64,000 nt of DNA from positions 291,007-355,006 of the forward strand of contig NZ_KE384567.1 in assembly GCF_000426765.1 (NCBI RefSeq), read 5' to 3'. Numbering within the stretch: position 1 is the first letter of the stretch; each line of letters starts with the position of its first letter. Shown piece by piece: positions 1 to 9,193 of this stretch. The stretch is from Vibrio litoralis DSM 17657 (GTDB lineage: Bacteria > Pseudomonadota > Gammaproteobacteria > Enterobacterales > Vibrionaceae). The notes beneath the pieces were generated by a model. It did not search any database, had not been told where the DNA came from, and worked only from the letters and a program-made list of their open reading frames with translations. Both the position numbers and the translations under genes were made by a program.

Positions 1-123
1 AAATATTTACAATCAAATTGATGCTTCAGTTCACAAGATTCCACTGGTTGGACCTTTGTCTTATTGTGGTTTGATCGTTAATAGCCTAAAAGTGTTAATA
101 ACTTGTTATATAAGGCGGAAATG

Positions 124-1803
124 ATGACTGAACTCAACCAACAACCAACATCCACCACGCAATTTCCCCATGAGATGATTTTAAAATGGGCAAAAGAGCG
201 ACCTAATGATGTTTATCTCACTCAGCCGATTAACCGTGAAATTAAAGAATTCACTTTCTTTGAAGTGGCCGATCAAGCGTTGAGCCTAGTGTCGGCATTA
301 AGAGGTTTAGGTCTAGAGCCTAAAGATAAAGTTGCCTTGCTTTCGAAGAACTGCGCGGAGTGGTTTATTTGTGATTTAGCCTTAATGCTAGGTGACTACG
401 TAAGCGTACCGATTTTCCCAACGGCAGGCAGTGACACTATCGAACATTGCCTTATCCACAGTGAAGCCAAAGCGATTATTGTCGGTAAACTCGATGACGA
501 TGCAGCCACGCTAGAAGTATTAGGCAAACACCAACAACTCATCTCTATTTCTTTACCTTACGACAGTGCGCCAAGCTGCCAATATGAGTTCAATAATTTA
601 ATCGACAGCCATCAACCTAGCACAGAACGCCCTCAGCACAACGACGATACGCTGATGTCTTTAGTCTATACCTCAGGTACATCAGGTCTACCTAAAGGCG
701 CAATGCTGACTTATGGCGGCTTTGCATGGTGTGCATCAAAAATTGTTGAGCATATTGGTTTACAAGAAAATGATCGATTATTCTCTTATTTGCCACTCGC
801 CCATATTACCGAACGCGTCTATGTTTTTGGGTCTTCTGTATTAGGTGGTGTACCGACCAGTTTTGCCGAAAATCTGGATACCTTTATCGATGATGTTAAG
901 GCTCACAAGCCTACCTTGTTTATTTCTGTGCCTCGCTTATGGACGGTTTTCCAGCAACGTATTTTGGATAAAATGCCACAGAAAAAACTCAGCATCCTAC
1001 TTGCAATACCTTTCTTAAATAGCATTGTGAAGAAAAAAATAATCACAGGCTTAGGACTAGAAAATGCTCGCGTGCTCGGTTGTGGCTCTGCACCGATTTC
1101 TCCATCACTACTGCACTGGTATCGCAGTGTTGGGATGAATATTACCGAAGCATGGGGCATGACAGAAACCTTCGCTTATAGCACCATCAACTACCCATTC
1201 CGCGCCGATAAAATTGGCACTGTTGGCGCAGTAGGTCCAGGGGTTGATGTTCGCATTGCCAATGACCAAGAGATCATGGTTCGCGGTAAGGGACTATTTG
1301 CTGGCTATTATAAAAATGATGAAGCAACAAAAGAATCATTTGATGATGAAGGTTGGCTGCATACTGGTGATATCGGTAGCCTAGATGATGAAGGTTATTT
1401 ATCGATTGAAGGGCGTAAAAAAGACACGTTCAAAACAGCCAAAGGAAAGTTCGTCTCACCTGTACCAATTGAGAAAAAAATCTTTGAACACTCTAGAGTC
1501 GAAATGATGTGCTTAATTGGTTTGGGCTTACCTGCACCAATTTTACTGGTTATTCCTCATTCATTTAAGAATTTTGATCGTGAGCGATATGAACGTAAAA
1601 CGATTAAGATCATCAATCAAGTCAACGATGGTTTAGAATCTCACGCCAAGATCAAAGGGGTTCTGATGATTAAAGAACCGTGGAGTATCGAGAATGGTAT
1701 TCTCACGCCGACTCTTAAAATCAAGCGTCACATACTAGAGAAAAAATATCACGACGTTGGAGCCAATTGGCCAAGTGATAAGTTTATTGTTTGGGAAGAG
1801 TAA
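124..1803 (+). CDS. AMP-binding long-chain acyl-CoA ligase family protein
   Basis: Predicted to activate a fatty acid with ATP and CoA through an acyl-adenylate (ANL superfamily). The P-loop-like A3 motif YTSGTSGLPKG lies near residue 182, AWGMTET near residue 343 and GWLHTGDIG near residue 410, in the usual order. At 559 residues it has normal FadD-like length and no transmembrane segment. An AAGG ribosome binding site at 112-115 precedes two adjacent ATGs (121 and 124); I chose 124, and a further in-frame start at 103 has no binding site. A tandem heptamer array begins 8 bp after the stop. The acyl chain length cannot be read from sequence, so no symbol is given. Confidence 0.9.
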   Translation: MTELNQQPTSTTQFPHEMILKWAKERPNDVYLTQPINREIKEFTFFEVADQALSLVSALRGLGLEPKDKVALLSKNCAEWFICDLALMLGDYVSVPIFPTAGSDTIEHCLIHSEAKAIIVGKLDDDAATLEVLGKHQQLISISLPYDSAPSCQYEFNNLIDSHQPSTERPQHNDDTLMSLVYTSGTSGLPKGAMLTYGGFAWCASKIVEHIGLQENDRLFSYLPLAHITERVYVFGSSVLGGVPTSFAENLDTFIDDVKAHKPTLFISVPRLWTVFQQRILDKMPQKKLSILLAIPFLNSIVKKKIITGLGLENARVLGCGSAPISPSLLHWYRSVGMNITEAWGMTETFAYSTINYPFRADKIGTVGAVGPGVDVRIANDQEIMVRGKGLFAGYYKNDEATKESFDDEGWLHTGDIGSLDDEGYLSIEGRKKDTFKTAKGKFVSPVPIEKKIFEHSRVEMMCLIGLGLPAPILLVIPHSFKNFDRERYERKTIKIINQVNDGLESHAKIKGVLMIKEPWSIENGILTPTLKIKRHILEKKYHDVGANWPSDKFIVWEE

Positions 1804-1811
1804 GTTTCTAG

Positions 1812-1923
1812 GTCTCGGGTCTCGGGTCTCGGGTCTCGGGTCTCGGGTCTCGGGTCTCGGGTCTCGGGTCTCGGGTCTCGGGTCTCGGGTCTCGGGTCTC
1901 GGGTCTCGGGTCTCGGGGCTCGG
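1812..1923. repeat. Tandem heptamer array, 15 perfect copies of GTCTCGG plus one variant
   Basis: Fifteen uninterrupted copies of GTCTCGG run from 1812 to 1916, followed by one altered copy (GGCTCGG, 1917-1923). The array starts just past the stop codon of the acyl-CoA ligase gene. Perfect copy identity suggests recent expansion or active slippage. Seven is not a multiple of three, so the array reads as a 21-nt period in every frame and is not coding. Confidence 0.97.
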
Positions 1924-2048
1924 GGACTAATTTTTCAAACGTCCAATTTCCTGTCAATACCTTCTATGTCTATTCATCCTTTTATGTTTATTCATATTGC
2001 GCCTTGCTATACTCGGATCATCTTATTTTATAGCAGGTTTCCCCTAAC

Positions 2049-2261
2049 ATGACTCAAAACAACGATCCTCTACATGGAATCACACTTCAAAAATTACTAA
2101 CCGATCTAGTTGAGCATTACGGTTGGGAACAACTCAGTCAAATGGTAAACATTAACTGCTTCAAAAAAGATCCAAGCATTAAATCAAGCTTAAAGTTTTT
2201 GCGCCGCACACCTTGGGCAAGAGAAAAAGTTGAACAGATCTATATTGATTTAAAAGGATAG
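2049..2261 (+). CDS. VF530 (DUF2132) family small protein
   Basis: A 70-residue basic protein matching the VF530/DUF2132 family, small alpha-helical proteins of Vibrio and relatives annotated as putative DNA-binding. Typical features are the DPLHGITL start, the HYGWEQL segment and the [13 protein letters not shown] segment near the C terminus. Full length for the family. It stands alone on + and converges with the EF-G gene, sharing a bidirectional terminator at 2371-2400. The family name is by recognition; the cellular role is not established. Confidence 0.85.
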   Translation: MTQNNDPLHGITLQKLLTDLVEHYGWEQLSQMVNINCFKKDPSIKSSLKFLRRTPWAREKVEQIYIDLKG

Positions 2262-2323
2262 TTGAGAACATCTTGCTTTTCGGCTCTCGAGCAAAGCGTC
2301 CTCGTACCCTGAACCCGCTTTTC

Positions 2324-2348
2324 CTAGAAACTAGGGACTAGAAACTAG
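2324..2348. repeat. Short degenerate heptamer array (CTAGAAA / CTAGGGA)
   Basis: Three heptamers, CTAGAAA, CTAGGGA and CTAGAAA, followed by CTAG. They share the CT-N-G-NNN pattern of the longer arrays in this window and look like a decayed or incipient member. A GC-rich stretch at 2278-2315 resembling the dispersed repeat lies just upstream. Confidence 0.7.
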
Positions 2349-2370
2349 CTACCTTCATTATTCCGACATA

Positions 2371-2400
2371 AAAAAACCCGCTATCAGATAGCGGGTTTTT
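2371..2400. terminator. Bidirectional terminator between VF530 gene and fusA
   Basis: Perfect 8-bp stem CCCGCTAT/ATAGCGGG with loop CAG, flanked by A6 on the left and T5 on the right. It can terminate the plus-strand VF530 gene and the minus-strand EF-G gene. Confidence 0.9.
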
Positions 2401-2427
2401 ATTAAGATTTAATCAGCTAAAAAAGAA

Positions 2428-4518
2428 TTACTTCTTCTCAGCTTCTTTACGTGCTTTAACGTCAGCAATAACTTGCTCTGCTACGTTTGCAGGACAAGGT
2501 GAGTAGTTTGCGAACTCCATAGAGAACTGACCACGACCTGAAGTCATTGTACGTAGAGAACCGATGTAACCGAACATTTCTGAAAGCGGTACGTCAGCCT
2601 TGATGCGAACGCCTGTAACGCCTGCTTCTTGGTCTTTGATCATACCACGACGACGGTTAAGGTCACCAATTACATCACCAACGTGATCTTCTGGAGTGAA
2701 CACGTCCACGGCCATGATAGGTTCAAGAAGTTGCGCGCCAGCTTTAGGCATAGATTGACGGAATGCACCTTTCGCTGCGATTTCAAATGCTACTGCAGAT
2801 GAATCGACTGCGTGGAAACCACCATCGAATAGTTCAACTTCAACATCTAGAGTTGGGAAGCCAGCAAGAACACCTTGGTCCATCATGCTAGCAAAACCTT
2901 TCTCGATTGCAGGCCAGAATTCTTTTGGTACGTTACCACCCACAACAGTTGATTTGAACGTAAAGCCAGAGTTTTTCTCACCAGGCTTGATACGGTAGTC
3001 GATTTTACCAAATTGACCAGAACCACCAGACTGTTTCTTATGCGTGTAGCTATCTTCAATTTCTTTGGTGATAGTTTCACGGTAAGCAACCTGAGGTTGA
3101 CCAACGATTAGATCTACGCCGTAAGTACGCTTCAAGATATCAACTTTGATGTCCAAGTGAAGCTCACCCATACCTTTAAGGATGGTTTCGCCAGTTTCTT
3201 CATCAGTTTCAACTTGGAATGATGGATCTTCTGCAACCATTTTACCGATCGCGATACCCATTTTCTCAGAACCGCCTTTATCTTTAGGCTGTACAGCAAT
3301 CGAGATTACTGGAGTTGGGAATACCATTGGTTCTAGAGTCACTTTATCTTTTGGATCACATAGAGTATGACCTGTTTGAACGTTTTTCATGCCTACGATA
3401 GCGATGATATCGCCTGCTTGTGCTGAAGTCAGTTCTTTACGGTCATCCGCTTGCATCTCAACCATACGACCAACACGCTCTGTTTTACCAGTGAATGAGT
3501 TCATAATAGTGTCGCCTTTGTTCAATTTACCAGAGTAAATACGAACGAAAGTTAGCGCGCCAAAACGGTCATCCATGATTTTGAATGCTAGTGCTTTGAA
3601 AGTTTCATCAGCAGAAACGATAGCGTAATTGCCAGTTTCGTTGCCTTCTTCATCCATAAGAGGTTGTGGATCAACTTCTGTTGGAGCTGGTAGGTAATCA
3701 ACAACAGCATCAAGTACAAGTTGCATACCTTTGTTCTTAAATGCAGAACCACAGTAAGTTGGGAAGAATGCTAGGTCACGAGTACCTTTACGGATACAAC
3801 GTTTGATTTCTTCAACAGAAGGCTCTTCACCTTCCATGTAAGCCATCATTAACTCATCATCTTGCTCTACAGCAGTTTCGATTAGCTCTTCACGGTATTG
3901 CTCAACATCGTCAACCATGTCCGCAGGAACGTCTTCAACAGTGTAGTTTTCTGGAAGACCAGTTTCGTCCCAGATGTAAGCTTTACGCTCAAGAACGTCA
4001 ACTACGCCTTTAAAGTCATCTTCAACACCGATTGGAAGAGTCATGATAAGTGGAGTTGCACCAAGTACTTTCTTCACTTGATCTGTAACACGGTAAAAAT
4101 CTGCACCCATACGGTCCAGTTTGTTTACGAAAATGATACGTGCAACGCCAGATTCGTTCGCGTAGCGCCAGTTTGTTTCTGACTGAGGCTCAACACCACC
4201 AGAACCACAGAATACACCGATACCGCCATCAAGAACTTTAAGAGAACGGTATACTTCTACTGTGAAGTCAACGTGTCCCGGAGTATCGATAACGTTGAAA
4301 CGGTGATCTTTCCAGAAACAACTTACTGCTGCAGATTGGATAGTAATACCGCGCTCAGCTTCCTGTTCCATGAAGTCAGTAGTTGATTCGCCATCGTGCG
4401 TTTCACCACTTTTGTGGATAGTACCAGTTAGCTTAAGGATACGTTCAGTTGTGGTAGTTTTACCCGCATCAACGTGCGCAAAAATACCAATGTTTCTGTA
4501 TTTTGATAAGTCAGTCAT
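2428..4518 (-). CDS. fusA: Translation elongation factor G, probably the additional chromosomal copy
   Basis: Ribosomal translocase GTPase. The P-loop AHVDAGKT is at residues 14-21, DTPGH at 78-82 and NKLD near 132, followed by domains II-V to 696 residues, full EF-G length. The str-operon partners rpsL, rpsG and tuf are absent; the neighbours are VF530 and mtgA. Vibrios are known to carry a second EF-G away from the str operon, so I infer this is that copy. Monocistronic by layout: divergent from mtgA, convergent with the VF530 gene. Whether it acts in elongation, in recycling or as a conditional paralogue cannot be told here. Confidence 0.93.
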   Translation of the reverse strand: MTDLSKYRNIGIFAHVDAGKTTTTERILKLTGTIHKSGETHDGESTTDFMEQEAERGITIQSAAVSCFWKDHRFNVIDTPGHVDFTVEVYRSLKVLDGGIGVFCGSGGVEPQSETNWRYANESGVARIIFVNKLDRMGADFYRVTDQVKKVLGATPLIMTLPIGVEDDFKGVVDVLERKAYIWDETGLPENYTVEDVPADMVDDVEQYREELIETAVEQDDELMMAYMEGEEPSVEEIKRCIRKGTRDLAFFPTYCGSAFKNKGMQLVLDAVVDYLPAPTEVDPQPLMDEEGNETGNYAIVSADETFKALAFKIMDDRFGALTFVRIYSGKLNKGDTIMNSFTGKTERVGRMVEMQADDRKELTSAQAGDIIAIVGMKNVQTGHTLCDPKDKVTLEPMVFPTPVISIAVQPKDKGGSEKMGIAIGKMVAEDPSFQVETDEETGETILKGMGELHLDIKVDILKRTYGVDLIVGQPQVAYRETITKEIEDSYTHKKQSGGSGQFGKIDYRIKPGEKNSGFTFKSTVVGGNVPKEFWPAIEKGFASMMDQGVLAGFPTLDVEVELFDGGFHAVDSSAVAFEIAAKGAFRQSMPKAGAQLLEPIMAVDVFTPEDHVGDVIGDLNRRRGMIKDQEAGVTGVRIKADVPLSEMFGYIGSLRTMTSGRGQFSMEFANYSPCPANVAEQVIADVKARKEAEKK

Positions 4519-4629
4519 TGTCTTACTCTATTAATAGGATATAAAGTTCGCGCAGAGTATAACACAATCTGTCAAGACTGATATCCCCTGCGTGCATTTG
4601 GATAAAAAATCTTTTTTTGCCAGTTTGAA

Positions 4630-4658
4630 TTCTGCATCTTGAAGTCACTTAGATATAA
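4630..4658. repeat. Palindromic dispersed element, half copy upstream of mtgA
   Basis: The word AAGTCACTTAGATAT at 4642-4656, preceded by GAATTCTGCATCTTG, closely matches the right arm of elements at 39597-39611 and 54946-54962. The left arm is not present here. It lies about 105 bp upstream of the mtgA start and is followed by an AT-rich TATAAA. Confidence 0.65.
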
Positions 4659-4760
4659 AGTGATTATTTCGTCATTAATCGGTTAGCTTTTTCTCAAACT
4701 CTCGCTATTCTAATTGCTTCACATTATTCTACTTTAAACATATTCAAGCAAAGGAAGCGC

Positions 4761-5450
4761 ATGAGTCAGTGGTTTAAAAAATGGTTAATACGGATATTAA
4801 TCTCTTTCTTCGTTGTTACCATCGTCATCACTTTGCCACTTAAATTCATCAATCCATTCGTATGGAGCTGGAAAGTGCAACGCGCTTGGTTTCCACCAGA
4901 ACAATACCACCACTACTCTCCCACTGACTGGGTAAATTTAGACAATATTTCCCCATATATGCAACTAGCAGTGATCGCTTCAGAAGATCAACGTTTTCCA
5001 AAACATTACGGTATTGATTTTGTTTCAACCCAAAAAGCCATTGCAGATATGATCTCTGGCGAACGCTTTCGTGGTGCCAGTACCTTAACTCAACAAACCG
5101 TTAAAAACTTATATCTCTGGCCCGGTAAAGATATCTTCCGCAAAGCACTGGAAGCCTATCTCAGCTTATTGATTGAATTGGAATGGGGTAAATCTAGAGT
5201 TCTAGAGATTTATCTCAATATAGTCGAATTTGGCCCGGGCATTTTTGGCGTACAAGCTGCCAGCCTACATTATTATGGAATTTCAGCCAGTCAACTTTCT
5301 ATGTCACAAGCCGCACGATTAGCCGCAGTGCTTCCCAATCCCTATAAGTTTCATGTCCAAAGCCCAACACCTTATGTCTGGCAACGGATTGATTGGATAG
5401 AAACTCAGATGAATCAATTAGGATTGGGATATTTGAGGGGGATGGATTAA
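4761..5450 (+). CDS. mtgA: Monofunctional peptidoglycan glycosyltransferase
   Basis: Polymerises lipid II into glycan strands (GT51 family) without a transpeptidase domain. A single N-terminal membrane anchor spans about residues 9-29. The catalytic motif ASEDQRFP places the catalytic Glu at residue 75, and RGASTLTQQTVKNL at 104-117 is the second conserved block. Length 229 residues is typical. A strong AAGGAAG site lies just before ATG 4761. The gene is divergent from fusA and converges with radA, ending in a region that carries an 11-bp inverted repeat. Confidence 0.95.
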   Translation: MSQWFKKWLIRILISFFVVTIVITLPLKFINPFVWSWKVQRAWFPPEQYHHYSPTDWVNLDNISPYMQLAVIASEDQRFPKHYGIDFVSTQKAIADMISGERFRGASTLTQQTVKNLYLWPGKDIFRKALEAYLSLLIELEWGKSRVLEIYLNIVEFGPGIFGVQAASLHYYGISASQLSMSQAARLAAVLPNPYKFHVQSPTPYVWQRIDWIETQMNQLGLGYLRGMD

Positions 5451-5548
5451 CGAAGCTCGTCTATCGTGTCTCGGACGCTACGCTGTTCGTTTATCGAAAG
5501 AACACATCGAGTACCGAGCAACGATAAGCGCAGCGCCCGAGCTTCGTT
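5449..5548. repeat. GC-rich dispersed repeat with 11-bp inverted ends
   Basis: AACGAAGCTCG at 5449-5459 is the exact inverse of CGAGCTTCGTT at 5538-5548, bracketing about 78 bp that contains GCGCAGCGCCCGAG and GTGTCTCGG words. It fills the whole gap between the convergent mtgA and radA genes and could fold as a long hairpin. Related words recur at 9955-10095, 27051-27130, 44027-44245 and 56362-56516. Confidence 0.7.
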
Positions 5549-5549
5549 C

Positions 5550-6932
5550 TTACAACTCATCAAACGCATCTATCGCTTCCGATAACTTCTTCACTCCGTG
5601 GATCTGCATCCCCGTGATTCCACCTTTCGGCATATTCGCGGCTGGTACGATCGCTTTTTTAAAGCCATGTTTATACGCTTCCATTAAGCGCTCCTGACCA
5701 CTTGGTACCGGGCGAATTTCACCAGCTAAACCAACTTCACCAAACACCACCACATCTTTGGGTAGTGGGCGGTCTTTAAAGCTAGAGAGCAGCGCCATTA
5801 ATAATGCTAAGTCAGCACTGGTTTCTGCAACTTTCACACCACCGACGACGTTAACAAATACATCTTGATCCGCCATTTGCAAACCGCCGTGTTTATGTAG
5901 CACTGCAAGTAACATGGACAAACGGTTTTGGTCGAGGCCGACAGCCACGCGTCGTGGATTGGATAGCTGAGAATAATCCACCAGCGCTTGAATCTCGACC
6001 AACAAAGGCCTGGTACCTTCCCATACCACCATCACCGAACTGCCAGAGGTTTCTTCATCACCACGCGACAAGAAGATCGCCGAAGGATTACTAACTTCTT
6101 TTAACCCTTGGCCTGTCATGGCAAATACGCCTAATTCATTGACTGCGCCAAAACGGTTTTTATGACTGCGTAGAGTTCTAAAGCGACTATCCGCACTACC
6201 ATCCAGTAATACAGAACAGTCAATAATATGCTCTAGAACTTTCGGGCCAGCTAAGGTGCCATCTTTGGTTACGTGACCTACCAGAAATACCGCGACATTA
6301 TTTTGCTTGGCGTAACGAGTTAAGGTGGTGGCCGATTCACGAACTTGAGAAACACTCCCTGGCGATGATTGAACATCGGCAACATGCATTACCTGAATGG
6401 AATCGATCACCATGATTTTCGGTTGTTCTTTTTCTGCGATCTGACAAATCTTATCGACATTGGTTTCCGACAGCATTTTTAAGTGCTCTTTAGGCAAACC
6501 AAGACGTGAAGCACGCATCGCCACTTGTTGTAGAGATTCTTCACCAGTGACATATAAGGTTGGCATTTGCGCCGCTAAACGACATACGGTTTGCAGTAAT
6601 AAGGTACTTTTACCTGCACCGGGGTTACCACCAATCAACACCGCTGAGCCGGGAACAATCCCTCCGCCTAGTACGCGGTCAAACTCTTTAAAGCCTGTCG
6701 AAAAGCGTGGTACTTCCTGTAAATCAATTTCTGATAGGTTTTGAACTTGTGCATCAGACACGGAACCGGCATAACCAGATAAACGTTCATTACGCGCCAC
6801 TTGAGGCGAAGCTGCTAATCGAACTTCGGTAATGGTATTCCATGCACCACAGGCATTACATTGCCCTTGCCAACGTGGAAAATCCGCACCACAGTCATTA
6901 CAGACATACGCTCGTTTTGCTTTACTCGCCAT
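5550..6932 (-). CDS. radA: DNA repair protein RadA
   Basis: RecA-like branch-migration ATPase acting in recombination intermediates. The N-terminal C4 zinc finger uses Cys 11, 14, 25 and 28. Walker A GGNPGAGKS is at 101-109, and the family hallmark KNRFG lies near residue 258, followed by a Lon-like C-terminal domain. 460 residues, full length. serB lies upstream in the same direction and ytjB beyond it, matching enterobacterial order, but a heptamer array separates serB from radA. Confidence 0.97.
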   Translation of the reverse strand: MASKAKRAYVCNDCGADFPRWQGQCNACGAWNTITEVRLAASPQVARNERLSGYAGSVSDAQVQNLSEIDLQEVPRFSTGFKEFDRVLGGGIVPGSAVLIGGNPGAGKSTLLLQTVCRLAAQMPTLYVTGEESLQQVAMRASRLGLPKEHLKMLSETNVDKICQIAEKEQPKIMVIDSIQVMHVADVQSSPGSVSQVRESATTLTRYAKQNNVAVFLVGHVTKDGTLAGPKVLEHIIDCSVLLDGSADSRFRTLRSHKNRFGAVNELGVFAMTGQGLKEVSNPSAIFLSRGDEETSGSSVMVVWEGTRPLLVEIQALVDYSQLSNPRRVAVGLDQNRLSMLLAVLHKHGGLQMADQDVFVNVVGGVKVAETSADLALLMALLSSFKDRPLPKDVVVFGEVGLAGEIRPVPSGQERLMEAYKHGFKKAIVPAANMPKGGITGMQIHGVKKLSEAIDAFDEL

Positions 6933-6992
6933 GAAAAAATCTCAAAGTGTTTAATAAAAGCAGAACGATTAAAGTTCTGCGTTAAATGGTGG

Positions 6993-7055
6993 TTCCTGGT
7001 TCCTGGTTCCTGGTTCCTGGTTCCTGGTTCCTGGTTCCTGGTTCCTGGTTCCTGG
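6993..7055. repeat. Tandem heptamer array, 9 perfect copies of TTCCTGG
   Basis: Nine uninterrupted copies of TTCCTGG between serB and radA, ending about 97 bp from the serB stop and starting about 60 bp upstream of the radA start. Read on the transcribed minus strand the unit is CCAGGAA. The long reading frames across it (repeating EPGTRNQ) come from the 7-nt period and are not genes. Confidence 0.97.
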
Positions 7056-7151
7056 AAGGCTGCTTTCAATCGCTCAGGATATAAAGCAAATAAATAAGTA
7101 ATTTTTTGCTGTATGTATTCAGCACCAACTCCTAGAAACCTTCTTTTATAA

Positions 7152-8153
7152 CTACGGAATCGCTTTCCAACTCACACGTTTTTGCTGTACTAATGCCGCT
7201 GACAAAATACACAACACTCCGCCAAGGCCGGCGTAACGGATCGCGGTTTTAGCTTGTTGTTCAACTTTAGGTTTTGCATGATAAGCCACCCCTAAACCGG
7301 CAGTTGCCATCATAATGAGATCGTTCGCGCCATCACCCACCGCAATCGTATTGTGTTGTTCGACGTCATATTCATCGGCAAGGGTTACTAAAATATCAGC
7401 TTTGGTTTCTGCCGAAACAATATCGCCGAGAACTTTTCCGGTTAATTTACCATCAACAATTTCTAAGGTATTTGATTGGGCGTAGTCTAACCCTAGTGTT
7501 TCTTTTAGGTAGTCAGAGAAATAGGTGAAGCCACCTGAAGCAATCGCGGTTTTCCAGCCTAGTTGTTTTAGAGTCGTCACAAGTTCTGCTAAATCTGGCA
7601 TTAGAGGCAAATTCTCGCGTACCTGAGCTAGAATCGATTCATCTGCGCCTTTTAATGCGCCAACACGTTCTCTTAAGCTTTCTTCAAAATCCAACTCACC
7701 TTGCATTGCTCGCTCAGTGACTTCGGATACTTGCTCACCAACACCTGCTAGCTTGGCAATTTCGTCAATACATTCGATTTGAATTGCGGTGGAATCCATA
7801 TCCATCACAATTAAACCCGGCTTGGTTAATTCAGGCAGTACGCTGATAGACGCGCAATCTAAACCAAGCGCATGAATAAACTCAATCATTTCAGGAATAA
7901 GCTCGCCGCCCATTAAAGCGACTTCATAATGACCAACTTTCCATGAATCAAGCACAGGGTTAAAGCGTCCCGTAAACACGTCAATTCGGTCAAAGTGACC
8001 AATCGCTAAATGCTCACCAAAAATGATCCACTGAGCTTTTTGTTTATCTAAACTCGAATACAAACGAGATTCCGGCAAACGCTTTACCAACGACATACTT
8101 CGTTGAATTTTTAAACTGCGTTGCGGAATACTGAAAGATGCTGACACGTCCAT
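7152..8153 (-). CDS. serB: Phosphoserine phosphatase
   Basis: HAD-family enzyme for the last step of serine synthesis. The nucleophile motif DMDST is at residues 118-122, Asp118 being the nucleophile, and the C-terminal motif GDGANDL binds Mg2+. I chose ATG 8153, giving 333 residues, because an AAAAGGC ribosome binding site lies 7-8 nt upstream; a longer frame reaches a TTG at 8174 with no such support. It is divergent from ytjB and upstream of radA, the same trio as in enterobacteria. The C terminus carries a hydrophobic segment. Confidence 0.96.
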   Translation of the reverse strand: MDVSASFSIPQRSLKIQRSMSLVKRLPESRLYSSLDKQKAQWIIFGEHLAIGHFDRIDVFTGRFNPVLDSWKVGHYEVALMGGELIPEMIEFIHALGLDCASISVLPELTKPGLIVMDMDSTAIQIECIDEIAKLAGVGEQVSEVTERAMQGELDFEESLRERVGALKGADESILAQVRENLPLMPDLAELVTTLKQLGWKTAIASGGFTYFSDYLKETLGLDYAQSNTLEIVDGKLTGKVLGDIVSAETKADILVTLADEYDVEQHNTIAVGDGANDLIMMATAGLGVAYHAKPKVEQQAKTAIRYAGLGGVLCILSAALVQQKRVSWKAIP

Positions 8154-8370
8154 GTTTTTGCCTTTTTTATCCAAACAATTAGAATTTATGTCATTGCGGT
8201 ATTAATATTACCCAAACAGCAATGGCTAGGTTTACCCTCAAGTAACTGGGTTTTATGCGTTATCTCACAATAATGCATAGCAACTTACCCTATTGCAATT
8301 TATTAACGCAAGTCCCAAACTAACAATTCACTTCTTTTCGTTAATTATTACGATATAAAGGAAACTCTTG

Positions 8371-8973
8371 ATGCAAACTTCGCTGTTTTCTTGGCGTGTT
8401 TTTTTACGCTTTGTCGCGATCATCCTGCTAGGCGGAATGTTTGCTTATACTATCATTAATAGCTTTGTGATCAGCCGTGATAACGAACATATCCAAAGTC
8501 AGCAGCTTGAAACCCTAACCAACCTTTTAATATCACAAGCCGCATTAACCGCAACCGATTTAATTGCCAATGATGACCAAGACAACTTACTCAAACTGGC
8601 CAACCAAATAGCCTCTGACGAATTAGTGTTTGATGCCACCATTTACAATGCAGAAGGGATCAAGCTGGTTGCCAGTGATCAAGCAAAAGATGTAAGAGAA
8701 ATTCTCGGTTTAGATACGCCATTAAAAACCGCTTCTATCGGTCGAGAGCAATTAGTTAAACCAATTGTTAATGACGGTACTATCGTTGGTTTTATGCGTA
8801 TTACCTTTGAAAAAGGCAAGGTCACAGCGATATCCGATCACCGCTACCGTAATAGTGATCATTTAATGTATATGATGCTGATATTAAGCTTTATTAGTGG
8901 CGTGCTATTGTGCTTACTACTGCTTTATAAGCCAAAAGATCAAGTAGAAAATATTTTACTTAAAGATTTATAG
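8371..8973 (+). CDS. ytjB: YtjB/AhpA (Smp) family membrane protein
   Basis: A 200-residue inner-membrane protein with one hydrophobic segment near residues 10-30, a roughly 130-residue presumably periplasmic region, and a second segment near 165-187 followed by a short basic tail. Length, topology and position divergent from serB match the YtjB/AhpA (Smp) family; its biochemical role is poorly defined. ATG 8371 has an AAAGGA site 8 nt upstream; the TTG one codon earlier is less likely. Confidence 0.82.
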   Translation: MQTSLFSWRVFLRFVAIILLGGMFAYTIINSFVISRDNEHIQSQQLETLTNLLISQAALTATDLIANDDQDNLLKLANQIASDELVFDATIYNAEGIKLVASDQAKDVREILGLDTPLKTASIGREQLVKPIVNDGTIVGFMRITFEKGKVTAISDHRYRNSDHLMYMMLILSFISGVLLCLLLLYKPKDQVENILLKDL

Positions 8974-8985
8974 ACGGTAGTAATC

Positions 8986-9105
8986 ATTGTCACCCTGAAT
9001 AGCGACGTAGGAGCGCAGTTCAGGATCTCCGACAGCGAGTGGCTAAGTCACGTGTGGTAGGAGATTACCTATCTTCTTCGCTTAGGCTCATGCACGGTAT
9101 GACGG
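8986..9105. repeat. Probable dispersed palindromic repeat downstream of ytjB
   Basis: The stretch opens with TGTCACCCTGAA and closes with GGTATGACGG. It contains nested inverted pairs: CCTGAA at 8994-8999 with TTCAGG at 9019-9024, and ATCTCC at 9025-9030 with GGAGAT at 9060-9065. This resembles ERIC/REP-like intergenic repeats, but I saw only one copy in the window. Confidence 0.45.
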
Positions 9106-9125
9106 CCAAAAGAACAGAAAAAATA

Positions 9126-9160
9126 AAACCTCTTGATGGTCGACCCATCAAGAGGTTTTT
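9126..9160. terminator. Bidirectional terminator between ytjB and deoD
   Basis: Perfect 15-bp stem: AAAACCTCTTGATGG at 9126-9140 with its complement at 9146-9160, loop TCGAC, and a T-run extending past the right arm. The A-rich left flank serves the minus-strand deo operon. Confidence 0.93.
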
Positions 9161-9193
9161 TATTGTTAAGATTTAACTTCGTTGCTTAGCTGC

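Noticed and set aside
6815..7097. Opposing frames with repeating EPGTRNQ and VPGSWFL peptides
   Set aside because: They are translations of the TTCCTGG heptamer array plus radA or flanking sequence. A 7-nt repeat without stops is open in all frames.
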